Part shown: one piece after another, positions 6,481 to 15,248 of the stretch
Layout of the letters: every line of letters starts with the position of its first letter
Numbering within the stretch: position 1 is the stretch's first letter
Source: Verrucomicrobiota bacterium
Lineage (GTDB): Bacteria > Verrucomicrobiota > Kiritimatiellia > CAIQIC01 > JAGNIJ01
DNA length: 64,000 nt
Direction of reading: 5' to 3'
Assembly: GCA_022710725.1 (NCBI GenBank)
Contig: JAKLGK010000008.1
Span: 1-64,000, forward strand
The notes under the pieces: model-generated
Seen by the model: the letters and a program-made list of their open reading frames with translations, nothing else
Databases searched by the model: none
What the model was told of the DNA's origin: nothing
Position numbers and translations under genes: made by a program

Positions 6481-7962
6481 TTAGGTCCGCAAGAGACAGA
6501 AGCGGTCCGGGGCAAGAAACAGATCGAGCAACGTTTCCGGATCCATGGGATCCGCCGCGGCCGGCTCGCTTTCCAGCACATGGCCGTATATTTCAGCCAG
6601 GCGCTGCCCATATTGGTCGAGGTTGAAAAGCTGACGGGTCAATTGGCGATTCTTCGTGACGACGGCGGCCTGCTCGCGCTCGGGCGCCAACCGGGCGGGG
6701 GAGAGCGCGGCGAGCGTTTTTCTGCCGGTCTTCAGGCGCCGGATGACGGTTTCCTGCAAGCCCTCGTCCAAGCGGCCGAAATCCACGCGCTCGCCCTCGC
6801 AGGCGGCCGCATAGGCTTTCTCCACATCGCCCCGGCGGGGGGCCCGGCCGTAAGCCGCCAGAAGCGCGGGCCAGGATTCTTCAATACGAGCGCGCAAGGC
6901 GTCGGCGCCCACCCAGTCCAAGGGAACCAGGAGACGCGCGTACAGGCCGGAGAGATCCAATCCCTCATTCTTGAAATCTCCGGTCATTTCGGGGAGATCG
7001 CGGCCGAGGAGCGGGCGACCGGCCAGCCACGGCTCCAGGAAGGCCAGGCCGAATCCTTCCGCCACGCTGGTGGTCACGACGGCCGTCGCCCGGGCCAGCA
7101 GTTGCGGGAAAGAGACCGTCCCGTCGTGCCCGGCCTCGAACTCGACGGGCAAGTCCAGCTCGCGCGCAAACGCCCGCCACCGGGCATAGATGGCGAGATC
7201 GGCGGCGCTGGTCGGGGCCAGGGTGACGGCATAGCGATCCGTTTTCTTACCCACAGCGGCCCACAGGAGAAACTCGCCGATATTTTTCCGGCGGATGGCG
7301 CGAGCAGGATAAATATAGAGGCCCGTTTTGGGCGCCAGCACGGCCGGACGCGATTCCCGGGCCTCGTCCCTTAAGGCGATGGGGTTGGGCAGGAAATGCA
7401 GTCGTTCCGCGGCCACGCCGGCGGCGCGCAAGAAAGCAAGGTCGCGGGTATTGAGGGTGGCGTAATGAATGTGAGCCGCCTGGGGGTACAGCCGGCGGCC
7501 GAGCAGCGCGGCCCGGCGTTCGCCGACGTGCTCCAGCAGGCTGCGGTAGTTGGCCGAGCGGCCGTCTTCGGGAAAATCGTGAATCTGCAGCAGGAGGCGC
7601 TGGCCTTCCGCGGCGAGCCGCTCGATGGCGAGCGGGACGGCGGCGCTTTTTCCCAGCGAGTGATTATGAAAGTGCCAGAGGTCGGGCAATCCACCAAGGG
7701 CCTCCCGGGCGGCCTCTTTCAGCCGCTCCGCCAGGCCTTCCGCGGCCGGGGCCGAACCGGCAAGATCCTCGGCATATCCCAGCCCCTCCACCTCGCGGAC
7801 GCAGGCATCGGCGGGAATATCGCGGTGCTCGGAGGGTCCGGCCAGAACGACGACCTTGACGCCCGAACGCGAGAGGGCCGCCAGGGCGTGTCCGATCACG
7901 CGGGTGACGCCCCCGGGGCGCAGGTGAAAATGCGCGATCGCAAGGCGACGAGGATGTTTCAC
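6481..7962 (-). CDS. GT4-like glycosyltransferase
   Basis: A 493-residue cytoplasmic GT-B protein. The N-terminal half starts with IAHFHLRPGGVTRVIGHAL, the donor/acceptor loop typical of GT4 enzymes. The C-terminal half has YIYPARAIRRKNIGE (nucleotide-sugar binding start) and VVTTSVAEGFGLAFLEPWLA, the E-x7-E type motif. The last 80 residues are an extra helical tail. The acceptor cannot be told. The lack of polysaccharide genes nearby and the presence of another GT4 in the glucosylglycerate cluster leave open a small-molecule glycoside role. It is a single gene, with no operon partner on its strand. Confidence 0.8.
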   Translation of the reverse strand: MKHPRRLAIAHFHLRPGGVTRVIGHALAALSRSGVKVVVLAGPSEHRDIPADACVREVEGLGYAEDLAGSAPAAEGLAERLKEAAREALGGLPDLWHFHNHSLGKSAAVPLAIERLAAEGQRLLLQIHDFPEDGRSANYRSLLEHVGERRAALLGRRLYPQAAHIHYATLNTRDLAFLRAAGVAAERLHFLPNPIALRDEARESRPAVLAPKTGLYIYPARAIRRKNIGEFLLWAAVGKKTDRYAVTLAPTSAADLAIYARWRAFARELDLPVEFEAGHDGTVSFPQLLARATAVVTTSVAEGFGLAFLEPWLAGRPLLGRDLPEMTGDFKNEGLDLSGLYARLLVPLDWVGADALRARIEESWPALLAAYGRAPRRGDVEKAYAAACEGERVDFGRLDEGLQETVIRRLKTGRKTLAALSPARLAPEREQAAVVTKNRQLTRQLFNLDQYGQRLAEIYGHVLESEPAAADPMDPETLLDLFLAPDRFCLLRT

Positions 7963-8154
7963 GGCCCACGCTCCGGGGCCGGTCGTTCCGTCGACTCGCT
8001 TTGCTGCCCGTTCATTGCTGCTCTCTCATAGCAGCAGAATGACGCGGCGTCGAGCCGGTTTACGGCCGCCGCCATTGACGACGGCTTCCTTTTGGCCTAC
8101 GTTTTCCCCGTGCGCCGCCGAAGCCACTACTGCCCATCCTCGACCCGTCTTCCC

Positions 8155-8763
8155 ATGGTGCGGCACGCGCTGACCGTTTTGCTCTTGACCGCACTCTCAT
8201 GGGCGGCGGGCGGCGAGAGCGTGCCCGAAGCGGCCTCCAGCCCCGAACCGGCCCGGCGCACGAGCCTGGCGTGGATGACCGCGGGCTTCATGATCGTGTC
8301 GTTCCCCGTCATCGCGGCCCACCGGCACAATCCGGACTGGCGCGATCCCGACCACGATTTCGAGGACGGGTTCACGCATCCACCGGTGTGGGACAAGGAC
8401 GATCCGGTGTTCGACTACGTGCTGCACCCGCTGGTCGGAGCGGAGTACTACCTCGTCGCGCGCAACCGCGGCTGGGACATGTGGGGCTCGCTGGCCTACA
8501 GCGCGGCGCTTTCCGCGTTTTACGAGTACATCCCGGAGAACATGGTCCAGCAGCCTTCTGCGGTCGACCTGCTGGTCACGCCGCTGGCGGGGGCCGTGCT
8601 GGGCGAGGCGCGGCACCGGCTGAAGGAATGGATCCGGGGCGATCCCGCCCGCGTCGCCGCGCCCCGGTTCTGGATCAGCCTGCTCGACCCGCTGGACATC
8701 TCGCTCGGGGGCTACCCGGACGGGACGGCGCGCCTGTACTTCAACTGGCAGCACGCTTTCTGA
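8155..8763 (+). CDS. DUF3943 family exported protein
   Basis: A 202-residue protein starting at the ATG at 8155, which gives a signal peptide (about 1-20, VLLLTALSWAAGG). The DUF3943 pattern is clear: DPVFDYVLHPLVGAEYY, then SAFYEYIPENM and PSAVDLLVTPLAGAVLGE. Members are predicted membrane-associated proteins of unknown function. The C-terminus (ISLGGYPDGTARLYFNWQ) looks beta-rich. It lies upstream of rpsB but is separated from it by a promoter, so it is not part of that operon. Confidence 0.75.
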   Translation: MVRHALTVLLLTALSWAAGGESVPEAASSPEPARRTSLAWMTAGFMIVSFPVIAAHRHNPDWRDPDHDFEDGFTHPPVWDKDDPVFDYVLHPLVGAEYYLVARNRGWDMWGSLAYSAALSAFYEYIPENMVQQPSAVDLLVTPLAGAVLGEARHRLKEWIRGDPARVAAPRFWISLLDPLDISLGGYPDGTARLYFNWQHAF

Positions 8764-8812
8764 TGCGAGCCAAGCCGGCGCCCGCGCCCTCCATTTCGCG
8801 CGAAAAAAACTG

Positions 8813-8840
8813 TTGCAGGCCGAAAACGGGATGGTATAGT
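8813..8840 (+). promoter_or_regulatory. rpsB-tsf promoter
   Basis: TTGCAG (8813-8818) and TATAGT (8835-8840), 16 bases apart, make a good sigma-70 type promoter. The leader to the GTG start is about 100 bases. It contains a CCCCGG/CCGGGG hairpin (about 8912-8928) just before the ribosome site, a possible place for S2 autoregulation, though it does not match a leader I know. Confidence 0.65.
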
Positions 8841-8946
8841 CCGCGCCCTAGTCCTGCGTGTGCGGGACGGAAGCGAGTGCCCCGGGTCTCCGCCCGGAGC
8901 CAAAGCGGATTCCCCGGCCCAGCCGGGGCAACATACGGAGGAAGTC

Positions 8947-9894
8947 GTGGTTGCTGCTACAGGTGTAGTCCGTTCGGACGTCAACGTCCAGGACCTGCTC
9001 GAAGCGGGTCTGCATTTCGGTCATCAAACCAAGCGCTGGAATCCGAAGATGAAGCGGTTCATCTTCGGGGAGCGCAACGGGATCTATATACTCGATCTCG
9101 CCAAGACCGTGCCGCTGCTGATGGAGGCGCGGCAGTTCATTTACGACACGGTCATCCGGGGCCGTTCGGTGCTGTTCGTGGGCACCAAGAAGCAGGCCCA
9201 GGATCCGCTGAAGGAGATGGCGGAGAAGTTCAAGCAGCCGTTCGTCGTCAACCGCTGGCTCGGCGGCACGCTGACCAACCTGCTGACCATCCGCAAGAGC
9301 GTCGGCCGCATGACCGAGATCGAGAAGATGGAGCAGGACGGCACGCTCAACAAGATGCCGAAGAAGGAAGTGGCGCGGATCAAGCGGGAGCTGGAGAAGC
9401 TGCACTACAACCTGAACGGCATCCGCGAAATGCAGCAACTGCCGGGCGCCATTTTCGTGGTGGACATCTGCCGCGAGGCGATCGCCGTCGCGGAGGCCGT
9501 CCGGCTGAACATCCCGGTCGTCGCGCTGGTGGACACCAACGTGGATCCGGACCCGATCAGCTACCCGATCCCGGGCAACGACGACGCCATCCGGGCGATC
9601 CGGCTGGTCGTGGACCTGGTCGGCAGCACGATCCAGCGGGCGATCAACGAGGCGGCGAAGCTGGCCGCCGAGGAAACCCGCAAGAAGGCGATCGCCGAGG
9701 CCGAGGTGGCCGCGCGCGCGAAGGCCGCGGAGGAAGAGCGCAAGGCGCGCGAGCGCCTGGCGAAGAAGGCGAAGGCCGACATTGCGGCCGCCAAGGCAAA
9801 GGCCGAGGCGGAAGCGGGCGGGGCCGCAGCCCCGGCCGCGCCGGAAAGCGCGCCCGCCGCCGAGCCGCCGGCCGGCGACGCCCCTACGGCCTAA
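8947..9894 (+). CDS. rpsB: 30S ribosomal protein S2 with long charged tail
   Basis: This small-subunit ribosomal protein lies at the head of the rpsB-tsf pair. I take the GTG at 8947, preceded by CGGAGGAAG, giving 315 residues. The conserved start is [20 protein letters not shown], followed by [19 protein letters not shown] and the C-terminal [20 protein letters not shown] core, which ends near residue 235. The remaining 75-80 residues are a low-complexity Ala/Lys/Glu helix and an Ala/Pro tail, longer than the E. coli protein (about 241 residues). The tail is likely solvent-exposed. Confidence 0.95.
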   Translation: MVAATGVVRSDVNVQDLLEAGLHFGHQTKRWNPKMKRFIFGERNGIYILDLAKTVPLLMEARQFIYDTVIRGRSVLFVGTKKQAQDPLKEMAEKFKQPFVVNRWLGGTLTNLLTIRKSVGRMTEIEKMEQDGTLNKMPKKEVARIKRELEKLHYNLNGIREMQQLPGAIFVVDICREAIAVAEAVRLNIPVVALVDTNVDPDPISYPIPGNDDAIRAIRLVVDLVGSTIQRAINEAAKLAAEETRKKAIAEAEVAARAKAAEEERKARERLAKKAKADIAAAKAKAEAEAGGAAAPAAPESAPAAEPPAGDAPTA

Positions 9895-9922
9895 ATCCAG
9901 AAATCGAGAAAAGGAGCTTACC

Positions 9923-10765
9923 ATGGTCGAAATCAGTGCAACGCTGGTCAAGGAACTGCGCGAGGAAACGAACGTCGGCATGATGGAGTGCAAGAAGGCG
10001 CTCGTTGAGGCCGGCGGCAACAAGCAGGAGGCGATCCGCATCCTGCGCGAGCGCGGGCTGGCGATCGCCGGCAAGAAGGCGTCCCGCACCGCGAAGGAAG
10101 GGCAGATCGCCTCGGAAATCCGCCAGGGCGGGAAGCTCGGCGCGATGGTCGAGGTGAACTGCGAGACCGACTTCGTCGCGCGCAACGAATCGTTCCAGGC
10201 GTTCCTCCGCTCGGTGGCCGAGAAGGCCCTGATGGTGCAGGGCGACCTGGCCGAGGCCATGAAGGACATCCTCACGGCCAAGATCACGGAGATCGGCGAG
10301 AACATGCTGATCCGCCGCAGCGTCCGGTTCGAGGTGAAGCAGCCCGGCATCGTGGCCAGCTACATTCACCTGGGCGGCAAGGTCGGCGTGCTGGTCGAGG
10401 TCGGGTGCGGGAACGAGGCCACGGAAAAGAACGAGGCCTTCCGCGAACTGGTCAAGGACATCACGCTGCACATCGCCGCCTGCCAGCCGCATTACCTGGC
10501 CCGGCAGGACGTCCCGGCCGAGGTGATCAAGGCGGAATCCGACATCTACGCCAAGCAGGTGCAGAACAAGCCGCCGCAGATCATCCAGAAAATCGTCACG
10601 GGCAAGCTGGAGAAGTTCTACGACCAGGTGTGCCTGGTGGAGCAGGGGTTCGTGAAGGATCCCGACATTTCCATGACGGACCTGCTGGCCGCCAAGGGCA
10701 AGGAGATCGGCGACACGCTGCAGATCCGGCGGTTCGCCCGCTACCAGGTGGGCGAGCAGATTTGA
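9923..10765 (+). CDS. tsf: Translation elongation factor Ts
   Basis: A 280-residue nucleotide exchange factor for EF-Tu. The N-terminal UBA-like module TGV-type motif appears as LREETNVGMMECKKALVEAGG. The dimerisation/core region has VEVNCETDFVARN, and the C-terminal module follows IGENMLIRRSVRFE. The ATG at 9923 has AAAGGAG upstream, 28 bases after rpsB, the standard gene pair. The downstream HAD gene overlaps its stop. Confidence 0.97.
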   Translation: MVEISATLVKELREETNVGMMECKKALVEAGGNKQEAIRILRERGLAIAGKKASRTAKEGQIASEIRQGGKLGAMVEVNCETDFVARNESFQAFLRSVAEKALMVQGDLAEAMKDILTAKITEIGENMLIRRSVRFEVKQPGIVASYIHLGGKVGVLVEVGCGNEATEKNEAFRELVKDITLHIAACQPHYLARQDVPAEVIKAESDIYAKQVQNKPPQIIQKIVTGKLEKFYDQVCLVEQGFVKDPDISMTDLLAAKGKEIGDTLQIRRFARYQVGEQI

Positions 10766-11445
10766 GCGGGCCGTCTCAATCGGGGGTGATCTTCGACTGG
10801 GACGGCGTGGTGGTGGATTCCGCGGAGCTCCACGCCGCGAGCTGGGAACTCATGGCCGAGGCGCGGGGCACCGTCCTTCCGGGCGGCCTGCGCCCGCGCA
10901 TCGGAAGCCTGGGCGTGAAGACCGAGTATGTCATCAGCGACATGCTGCACTGGGCTGCCGCCCCCGAGGACGTCCGCCGGATCGCCGAGGAGAAGGAGGC
11001 CGTCTATCTCCGCCTCGTGCGGGAACGGGGCCAGCCTCCGCAGCCCGGCATCCGGCGCCTGCTGGAGGGCCTCTCCGGCCACTCGATCCCGTGCGCCGTC
11101 GGCTCTTCCGCCCTGCGCCGGAACATCGAGGACTGCATCGACGCGCTGGGCTTCCGCCGGTTCTTCAAAGACATCGTGACCGGCGACGAGGTGCGGCACG
11201 GCAAGCCGGCGCCGGATATTTTCCTCGAGGCGGCGCGGCGGATCGGCCGCCGTCCGGCCGACTGCGTGGTGTTTGAGGATGCGCCCGCGGGGGTGGCCGC
11301 CGCGCGGGCGGCCGGCATGCGGGTGATCGGGCTGCTCACGACGAACCCCGCGGAGTCGCTGAAGCAGGCGGACCGCCTGATCCGCACGTTCGAGGACCTG
11401 GCCTCGCCGGATCCGCTCGCGTGGTTCGAGCCCGCCGCCGTGTAG
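10762..11445 (+). CDS. HAD subfamily IA phosphatase / phosphomutase-like
   Basis: About 227 residues from a TTG start at 10762 that overlaps the tsf stop; a GTG at 10786 is an alternative. HAD motif I is FDWDGVVVDS (nucleophile Asp plus Asp), motif II is the Ser in VGSSAL, motif III is the Lys in GKPAPDIF, and motif IV is VFEDAPAGVAAA. The cap follows motif I, as in beta-phosphoglucomutase and phosphoglycolate phosphatase types. The substrate cannot be assigned. It is probably co-transcribed with rpsB-tsf and with the exporter that follows 3 bases later. Confidence 0.8.
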   Translation: MSGPSQSGVIFDWDGVVVDSAELHAASWELMAEARGTVLPGGLRPRIGSLGVKTEYVISDMLHWAAAPEDVRRIAEEKEAVYLRLVRERGQPPQPGIRRLLEGLSGHSIPCAVGSSALRRNIEDCIDALGFRRFFKDIVTGDEVRHGKPAPDIFLEAARRIGRRPADCVVFEDAPAGVAAARAAGMRVIGLLTTNPAESLKQADRLIRTFEDLASPDPLAWFEPAAV

Positions 11446-11448
11446 CCC

Positions 11449-12099
11449 ATGGGCGCCTATTTCATCCTGTTCTGGACCGCGTTCGTCATCGGACTGTCCG
11501 GCGCCATGATGCCGGGCCCCGTGCTCACGGCCACGATCAGCGAAACGCTCAAGCGCGGCTTCCGCGCGGGGCCGCTGATCGTCGCGGGACACGCCATCCT
11601 GGAAATCCTGGTGCTGGCCGCCGTCGTCGCGGGGCTCGGTCACTGGATCACCCAGCCCGCGGTCAAGCGCATGCTGGGCCTGCTGGGCGGCGGGCTGCTG
11701 GTCGTCATGGGCGCGCACATGGCGTGGACCGCGGAGGCCGCGGTGCGCGTCGCGCTCGAAACCCGGCCCGACCCGAAAGCCGCGGTGCGCGGCCCGATGC
11801 TGGCCGGCATCCTGACGTCGCTTTCCAATCCCTACTGGGCGATCTGGTGGGCCACGATCGGGCTGAACCTTGCCTCCCTGGCGCTGAAGAACGGGCCGTC
11901 CGGCCTCGCCGCCTTTTACTCGGGGCACATCTTCTCCGACCTGGCGTGGTATAGCGTGGTCGCGGCGGCTGTGGCCTCGGGGCGGCGCTTGTGCCCGCCG
12001 CCGGTCTACCGCGCGCTCATCATCGCGTGCGGGCTGGCGCTGGTCGGACTGGGCGGATGGTTTTTCTTCCCGGCGGCCTTGCAGCCACCGCCCGCCTGA
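11449..12099 (+). CDS. LysE/RhtB family exporter
   Basis: A 216-residue inner-membrane protein with about six hydrophobic helices. The N-terminal signature GLSGAMMPGPVLTATISETLKRG, the glycine-rich third helix region LGLLGGGLLVVMGAHM and SNPYWAIWWATIG after the central loop are typical of LysE/RhtB amino-acid or metabolite exporters. It starts 3 bases after the HAD gene, so it is likely translated from the same message. The substrate is unknown. Confidence 0.85.
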   Translation: MGAYFILFWTAFVIGLSGAMMPGPVLTATISETLKRGFRAGPLIVAGHAILEILVLAAVVAGLGHWITQPAVKRMLGLLGGGLLVVMGAHMAWTAEAAVRVALETRPDPKAAVRGPMLAGILTSLSNPYWAIWWATIGLNLASLALKNGPSGLAAFYSGHIFSDLAWYSVVAAAVASGRRLCPPPVYRALIIACGLALVGLGGWFFFPAALQPPPA

Positions 12100-12105
12100 C
12101 ATGTT

Positions 12106-12306
12106 TCAGCGCCGCGAGAGGCGTTGGAATATATACAGCGCGTACGACACGAAGAACGCGGCGAAGGAAACGATCAGGAGCGAGGCGCCCGCGACGAACA
12201 TCGGCCCCCGCGGATTGGCGCTCTGGCGGCCCAGCAGGAACAGGACCATTCCGGTCGCGCCGGCGATGTACCCCAGCACGCGGACGGCCCAGTAGAAGGT
12301 CTTCAT
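12106..12306 (-). CDS. Small two-helix membrane protein
   Basis: A 66-residue protein with hydrophobic segments at about 7-25 and 36-58 and a basic C-terminus (FQRLSRR). It converges with the LysE gene and lies just after the PAS protein gene on the same strand, separated by about 40 bases. No family recognised. The length, clean start and two well-formed helices support a real gene, but it could be spurious in GC-rich sequence. Confidence 0.5.
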   Translation of the reverse strand: MKTFYWAVRVLGYIAGATGMVLFLLGRQSANPRGPMFVAGASLLIVSFAAFFVSYALYIFQRLSRR

Positions 12307-12347
12307 GCGTCGCCCCCATCCATGGCGGGAAGCATAATGCGGACGGA

Positions 12348-13508
12348 TCAGATGTCGAGGATGGTGTTTTCCGGCGAGGCCGGATCGTCCTCAAGATAAG
12401 GCACGGTCTTGAACTCCGTGACGGTGTTGAGCTTGTAAAGAATGCCGGATATCTGCTCCGCCGCCCGGCTGCTTTGTTCCAGGATTTCCTTCAATTCCGG
12501 GCCCTTCGCGCCGTCCACGAGCCGCTTGACCAACTCGATATTGGTCGACAGGACCGTGGCCGGCTGACCGAGATGATGGCAGGCGGCGCCCACGCTGGCC
12601 AGCATGGCCCGCTGGCGCTCCGCCTGGCGCAGCGCCTCCTCGGCGCGGTTGCGATCCGTCAGGTCGGTGAACGAAAGCACCATCCCGACCACCCGCCCCT
12701 CGGCATCGCGGTTGCAGGCCGCGTTGGCAAGCACATGGAAGGTTGATCCGTCCTTGCGCACGGCGAGGAGATCCTCGGACCACGATTCGTGGTCGACGAT
12801 CAGCGACCACCATAGCAGCGGTTGCTGTTCGGGCGGCGCCTCCTTGGAAACCGGGGCCAGCATGGGGCGCAGGTTTTTCCCGGCCAGCTCATCGGTCTTC
12901 GCGTATCCCCACATGGCCGCAAACGCGGGATTGGCGTACTCGATCAGCGCTTCTTCGTTGGTAATGACGATACCGTCGCGGGCATTCTGCAAGGCGTGGT
13001 GCTCCGTACGAAGCCGGGCCTCGACCTTGTAGCGCTGCGTGATGTCTCTCAACGAGAAGCAGAGTTGCGGCGGCGAGCGCTGGTGCATGGACACCACGAT
13101 TTCCGCGGGGAACCGGGATCCATCCGCGCGGATACAGTAGGCCTCGACCAGCACGTAGCGCTTGTCGCTTTGTAGATTTTGACAAAAGCCGGCCAGTTCC
13201 GATTCCTTGATGCCGGAGAGCAAGGCGGACAAGCGGACCCGCTCGATTTTCTCCATTGGATAGCCCAGCAATTCACACGCCCTGGAGTTGCAGTTCAAGA
13301 GATGCCCACGATGGTTGGAAACGAGAATCGCGTCGAACACGCAATTCGTAATCACTTCGCAATCAATCGGTTGCATCCAGCGCGATTCTGATTTCTTCGC
13401 GGCGGCGCCCGAGACCACCATATCCACAAAGGATGAGGAGGCGTGTTTTTCGCCGGGCGAATTCGGCGAAGATTGCGCTTTCTGGGCACTCCTATCCTGC
13501 TCCGGCAT
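12348..13508 (-). CDS. Tandem PAS protein with HisKA-like helix but no ATPase domain
   Basis: A 386-residue soluble protein from the ATG at 13508. PAS 1 (about 50-165) ends with FSLRDITQRYK and PAS 2 (about 170-300) with LSFTDLTDRNRAEEALRQAE. The last 85 residues form a two-helix segment beginning GAACHHLGQPATVLSTNIEL, like a HisKA phospho-acceptor dimerisation domain. The protein then ends: no HATPase N, G1 or G2 box follows. It cannot autophosphorylate alone and may be a phosphotransfer or dimerisation partner, or be phosphorylated by one of the hybrid kinases nearby. It lies downstream of the ECF sigma/anti-sigma pair on the same strand. Confidence 0.75.
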   Translation of the reverse strand: MPEQDRSAQKAQSSPNSPGEKHASSSFVDMVVSGAAAKKSESRWMQPIDCEVITNCVFDAILVSNHRGHLLNCNSRACELLGYPMEKIERVRLSALLSGIKESELAGFCQNLQSDKRYVLVEAYCIRADGSRFPAEIVVSMHQRSPPQLCFSLRDITQRYKVEARLRTEHHALQNARDGIVITNEEALIEYANPAFAAMWGYAKTDELAGKNLRPMLAPVSKEAPPEQQPLLWWSLIVDHESWSEDLLAVRKDGSTFHVLANAACNRDAEGRVVGMVLSFTDLTDRNRAEEALRQAERQRAMLASVGAACHHLGQPATVLSTNIELVKRLVDGAKGPELKEILEQSSRAAEQISGILYKLNTVTEFKTVPYLEDDPASPENTILDI

Positions 13509-13601
13509 GGTCGGTCTCCGGTATTCCCGATTGATTAAATGCAGGAACCGTACCAACCTGCGGGGGAAAAGAAGTTGCGACAACGGCAGTTCGCTGGCGG
13601 A

Positions 13602-14147
13602 TCAGTATTCCCAGTTGGCCACGCGCGAGGGCAGCGGGCCGTATTGGACGCCGTTCGGCCCATTGTTCGACTGGGCCAGCATCATGACCGGCGCGCCGGA
13701 ACGAACGGCCGGCAGGGGTTGAGACGGCAGGGCAAACCGGGCGGGCGCCAGGAACTGGTCGGCAGGCGCAACCGGTTGGGCCGCGCCAGGCGCGGAGGCC
13801 AGAGGGGTCAAGCGCACGGACTGGACATGCAGGCCCACCATCAGCACCAGCGCCGCCGCTGCCGCGATGCGCAGGAAGAACGCCGGGTTCCACACCGAAG
13901 CCTCGTCGCGGATCGATTCCGGCGCTACCGGGGCCGTAAGGCCAAGGCGGATCTTCCCGGCGCAACGGCTCTCGAAGCCCGCCTCCGGAGTCTCGTGGCG
14001 CTTCAGCGCTACGAGTCCACGGATGCCGCTCATGGATGCGGAAAAGGCGCGGCAGTCCGGGCATTCCCGAACGTGCCGGCTCACGTCCTCCGGCCACTCG
14101 CGGCCGTCACACCATCCGATGATGTTCCTCGCGTGTCTGCAGTTCAT
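13602..14147 (-). CDS. Zinc-finger anti-sigma factor
   Basis: A 181-residue single-pass membrane protein. The N-terminus has Cys at residue 3 and an HVRECPDC motif near residue 30, the H-x3-C-x2-C pattern of zinc-binding anti-sigma domains. One helix (about 92-108, FLRIAAAAALVLMVGLHV) precedes a Pro/Ala-rich extracytoplasmic tail. The ATG at 14147 overlaps the stop of the sigma gene (ATGA), the normal arrangement for an ECF sigma and its inhibitor. The signal sensed is unknown. Confidence 0.85.
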   Translation of the reverse strand: MNCRHARNIIGWCDGREWPEDVSRHVRECPDCRAFSASMSGIRGLVALKRHETPEAGFESRCAGKIRLGLTAPVAPESIRDEASVWNPAFFLRIAAAAALVLMVGLHVQSVRLTPLASAPGAAQPVAPADQFLAPARFALPSQPLPAVRSGAPVMMLAQSNNGPNGVQYGPLPSRVANWEY

Positions 14148-14773
14148 GGCGCAAAATCCTTCAATTCCTTCTGCAACTGCTGCCGGGCATAGAACAGGCG
14201 CGACCGAACCGTTCCCTGGGAGCAACCCATGATCCGAGCAATCTCTTCATGCGGCACGCCCTGAATGTCATGCATGACCACCACCACTCTATGTTTCTCT
14301 GACAGGGTCTGCAGCGCTTTGTTCAATTTATCCTGGAGTTCGATCAGGGACACGTCGCGGACCGGCGACTCCCGCGCCCGGAGCTCCACGTAGGCCGGAT
14401 CCCGCTCGGCGCCAGAGTCCATATCGCTGAGGCTCAAGGTGATGCGATTCTTGCGCGTCTTGAGGAAGTTGATCGTCCGGTTGATGGCTATGCGGTACAG
14501 CCACGTGTAAAAGGACGATTCGCCCTTGAAGTGGCGCAGCGAGTGAAAGGCCTTGATAAAGACATCCTGGACGCGATCCTCCGCATCCTCCTTGTTGCTG
14601 GTCATGTTATAAACCAGCGCGTAGATCTTGCCCTGGAAGCGGCGGACCAGCACGTCGTAGGCGTCGACATCGCCCTGCTGCGCCCGCCGGATCAGGTCCT
14701 TTTCGTCCGCGACCTGCGCGGGATCAGACTGGCTGCTGACCTTGTCGCTGTTCATGTGCTGTCCATCAGACAT
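14144..14773 (-). CDS. ECF RNA polymerase sigma factor (RpoE-like)
   Basis: A 209-residue group IV sigma factor. Region 2 is at about 27-95 (DVLVRRFQGKIYALVYN, then EDRVQDVFIKAFHSL and FYTWLYRIAINRTINFLK). Region 4 is at about 145-205, with the helix-turn-helix EEIARIMGCSQGTVRSRLFYARQQL. It recruits polymerase to stress or envelope promoters and is held by the overlapping anti-sigma gene. No autoregulated promoter is obvious by eye in the 180 bases upstream. Confidence 0.93.
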   Translation of the reverse strand: MSDGQHMNSDKVSSQSDPAQVADEKDLIRRAQQGDVDAYDVLVRRFQGKIYALVYNMTSNKEDAEDRVQDVFIKAFHSLRHFKGESSFYTWLYRIAINRTINFLKTRKNRITLSLSDMDSGAERDPAYVELRARESPVRDVSLIELQDKLNKALQTLSEKHRVVVVMHDIQGVPHEEIARIMGCSQGTVRSRLFYARQQLQKELKDFAP

Positions 14774-14953
14774 TCGCGAGCGGCATTAGCGCCGCGGTTT
14801 AGCCTGCAAAAAGCGACGAGCGCTCTCCGCTTCGGAGCAGCAGCCGCCTCCGTGTTCTCTCTCACCCGTAAATCCAATACAGATGCGTTGCTCGGGGATC
14901 ACGGAACAATAAACGGTTTCCCGCTCGCGCCTAAAGTATCTTGTTCCATCGGA

Positions 14954-15211
14954 TCATTGAAGCCCCATATCCGAAAAATACGAGTCTGCAGGGGTCATTC
15001 TGTTGCCTCCGCGGTGGGGACATCCGGGCCAGCAACAAGGACGGCGTTTTCCCTTCTTGAGATCCGCGCGAACTCTCTGAATTCGAGCAAGTCTTGTTTG
15101 CTCCTTCTTGGCGTCCTCAATCCAGCAGATCCACTCGTTCCGCGCAAGCGGGGTTGTTTTTTCCAAAAAATCCACCGCCTCATCTTCGATACCGGCTGCC
15201 CCACCAATCAA
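14954..15211 (-). pseudogene. YdeI/OmpD-associated C-terminal fragment
   Basis: An 85-codon frame whose residues about 10-66 match the C-terminal domain of YdeI/OmdA proteins: LARNEWICWIEDAKKEQTR, a helix, then GKRRPCCWPGCPHR. Full proteins are about twice as long, and no N-terminal domain lies upstream. The frame can start only at a TTG or farther inside. It is probably a truncated remnant, possibly still a small CDS. The spacers either side (14774-14953, 15212-15248) show nothing further. Base composition here is less GC-rich, like the neighbouring mnmG. Confidence 0.55.
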
Positions 15212-15248
15212 TCAACGCAAACGTTGTTACACATTGCACGGCAATATA

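Noticed and set aside
5825..6484. A 219-codon + strand frame crossing the palindrome-rich spacer
   Set aside because: It begins inside the Mut7-C gene in another frame and then translates the hairpins; no protein character.
14774..15248. tRNA genes or rsmG next to mnmG
   Set aside because: No cloverleaf with tRNA-like conserved bases and no methyltransferase motif could be seen; only the YdeI-like fragment is supported. I also saw no convincing tRNA anywhere else in the window by eye.
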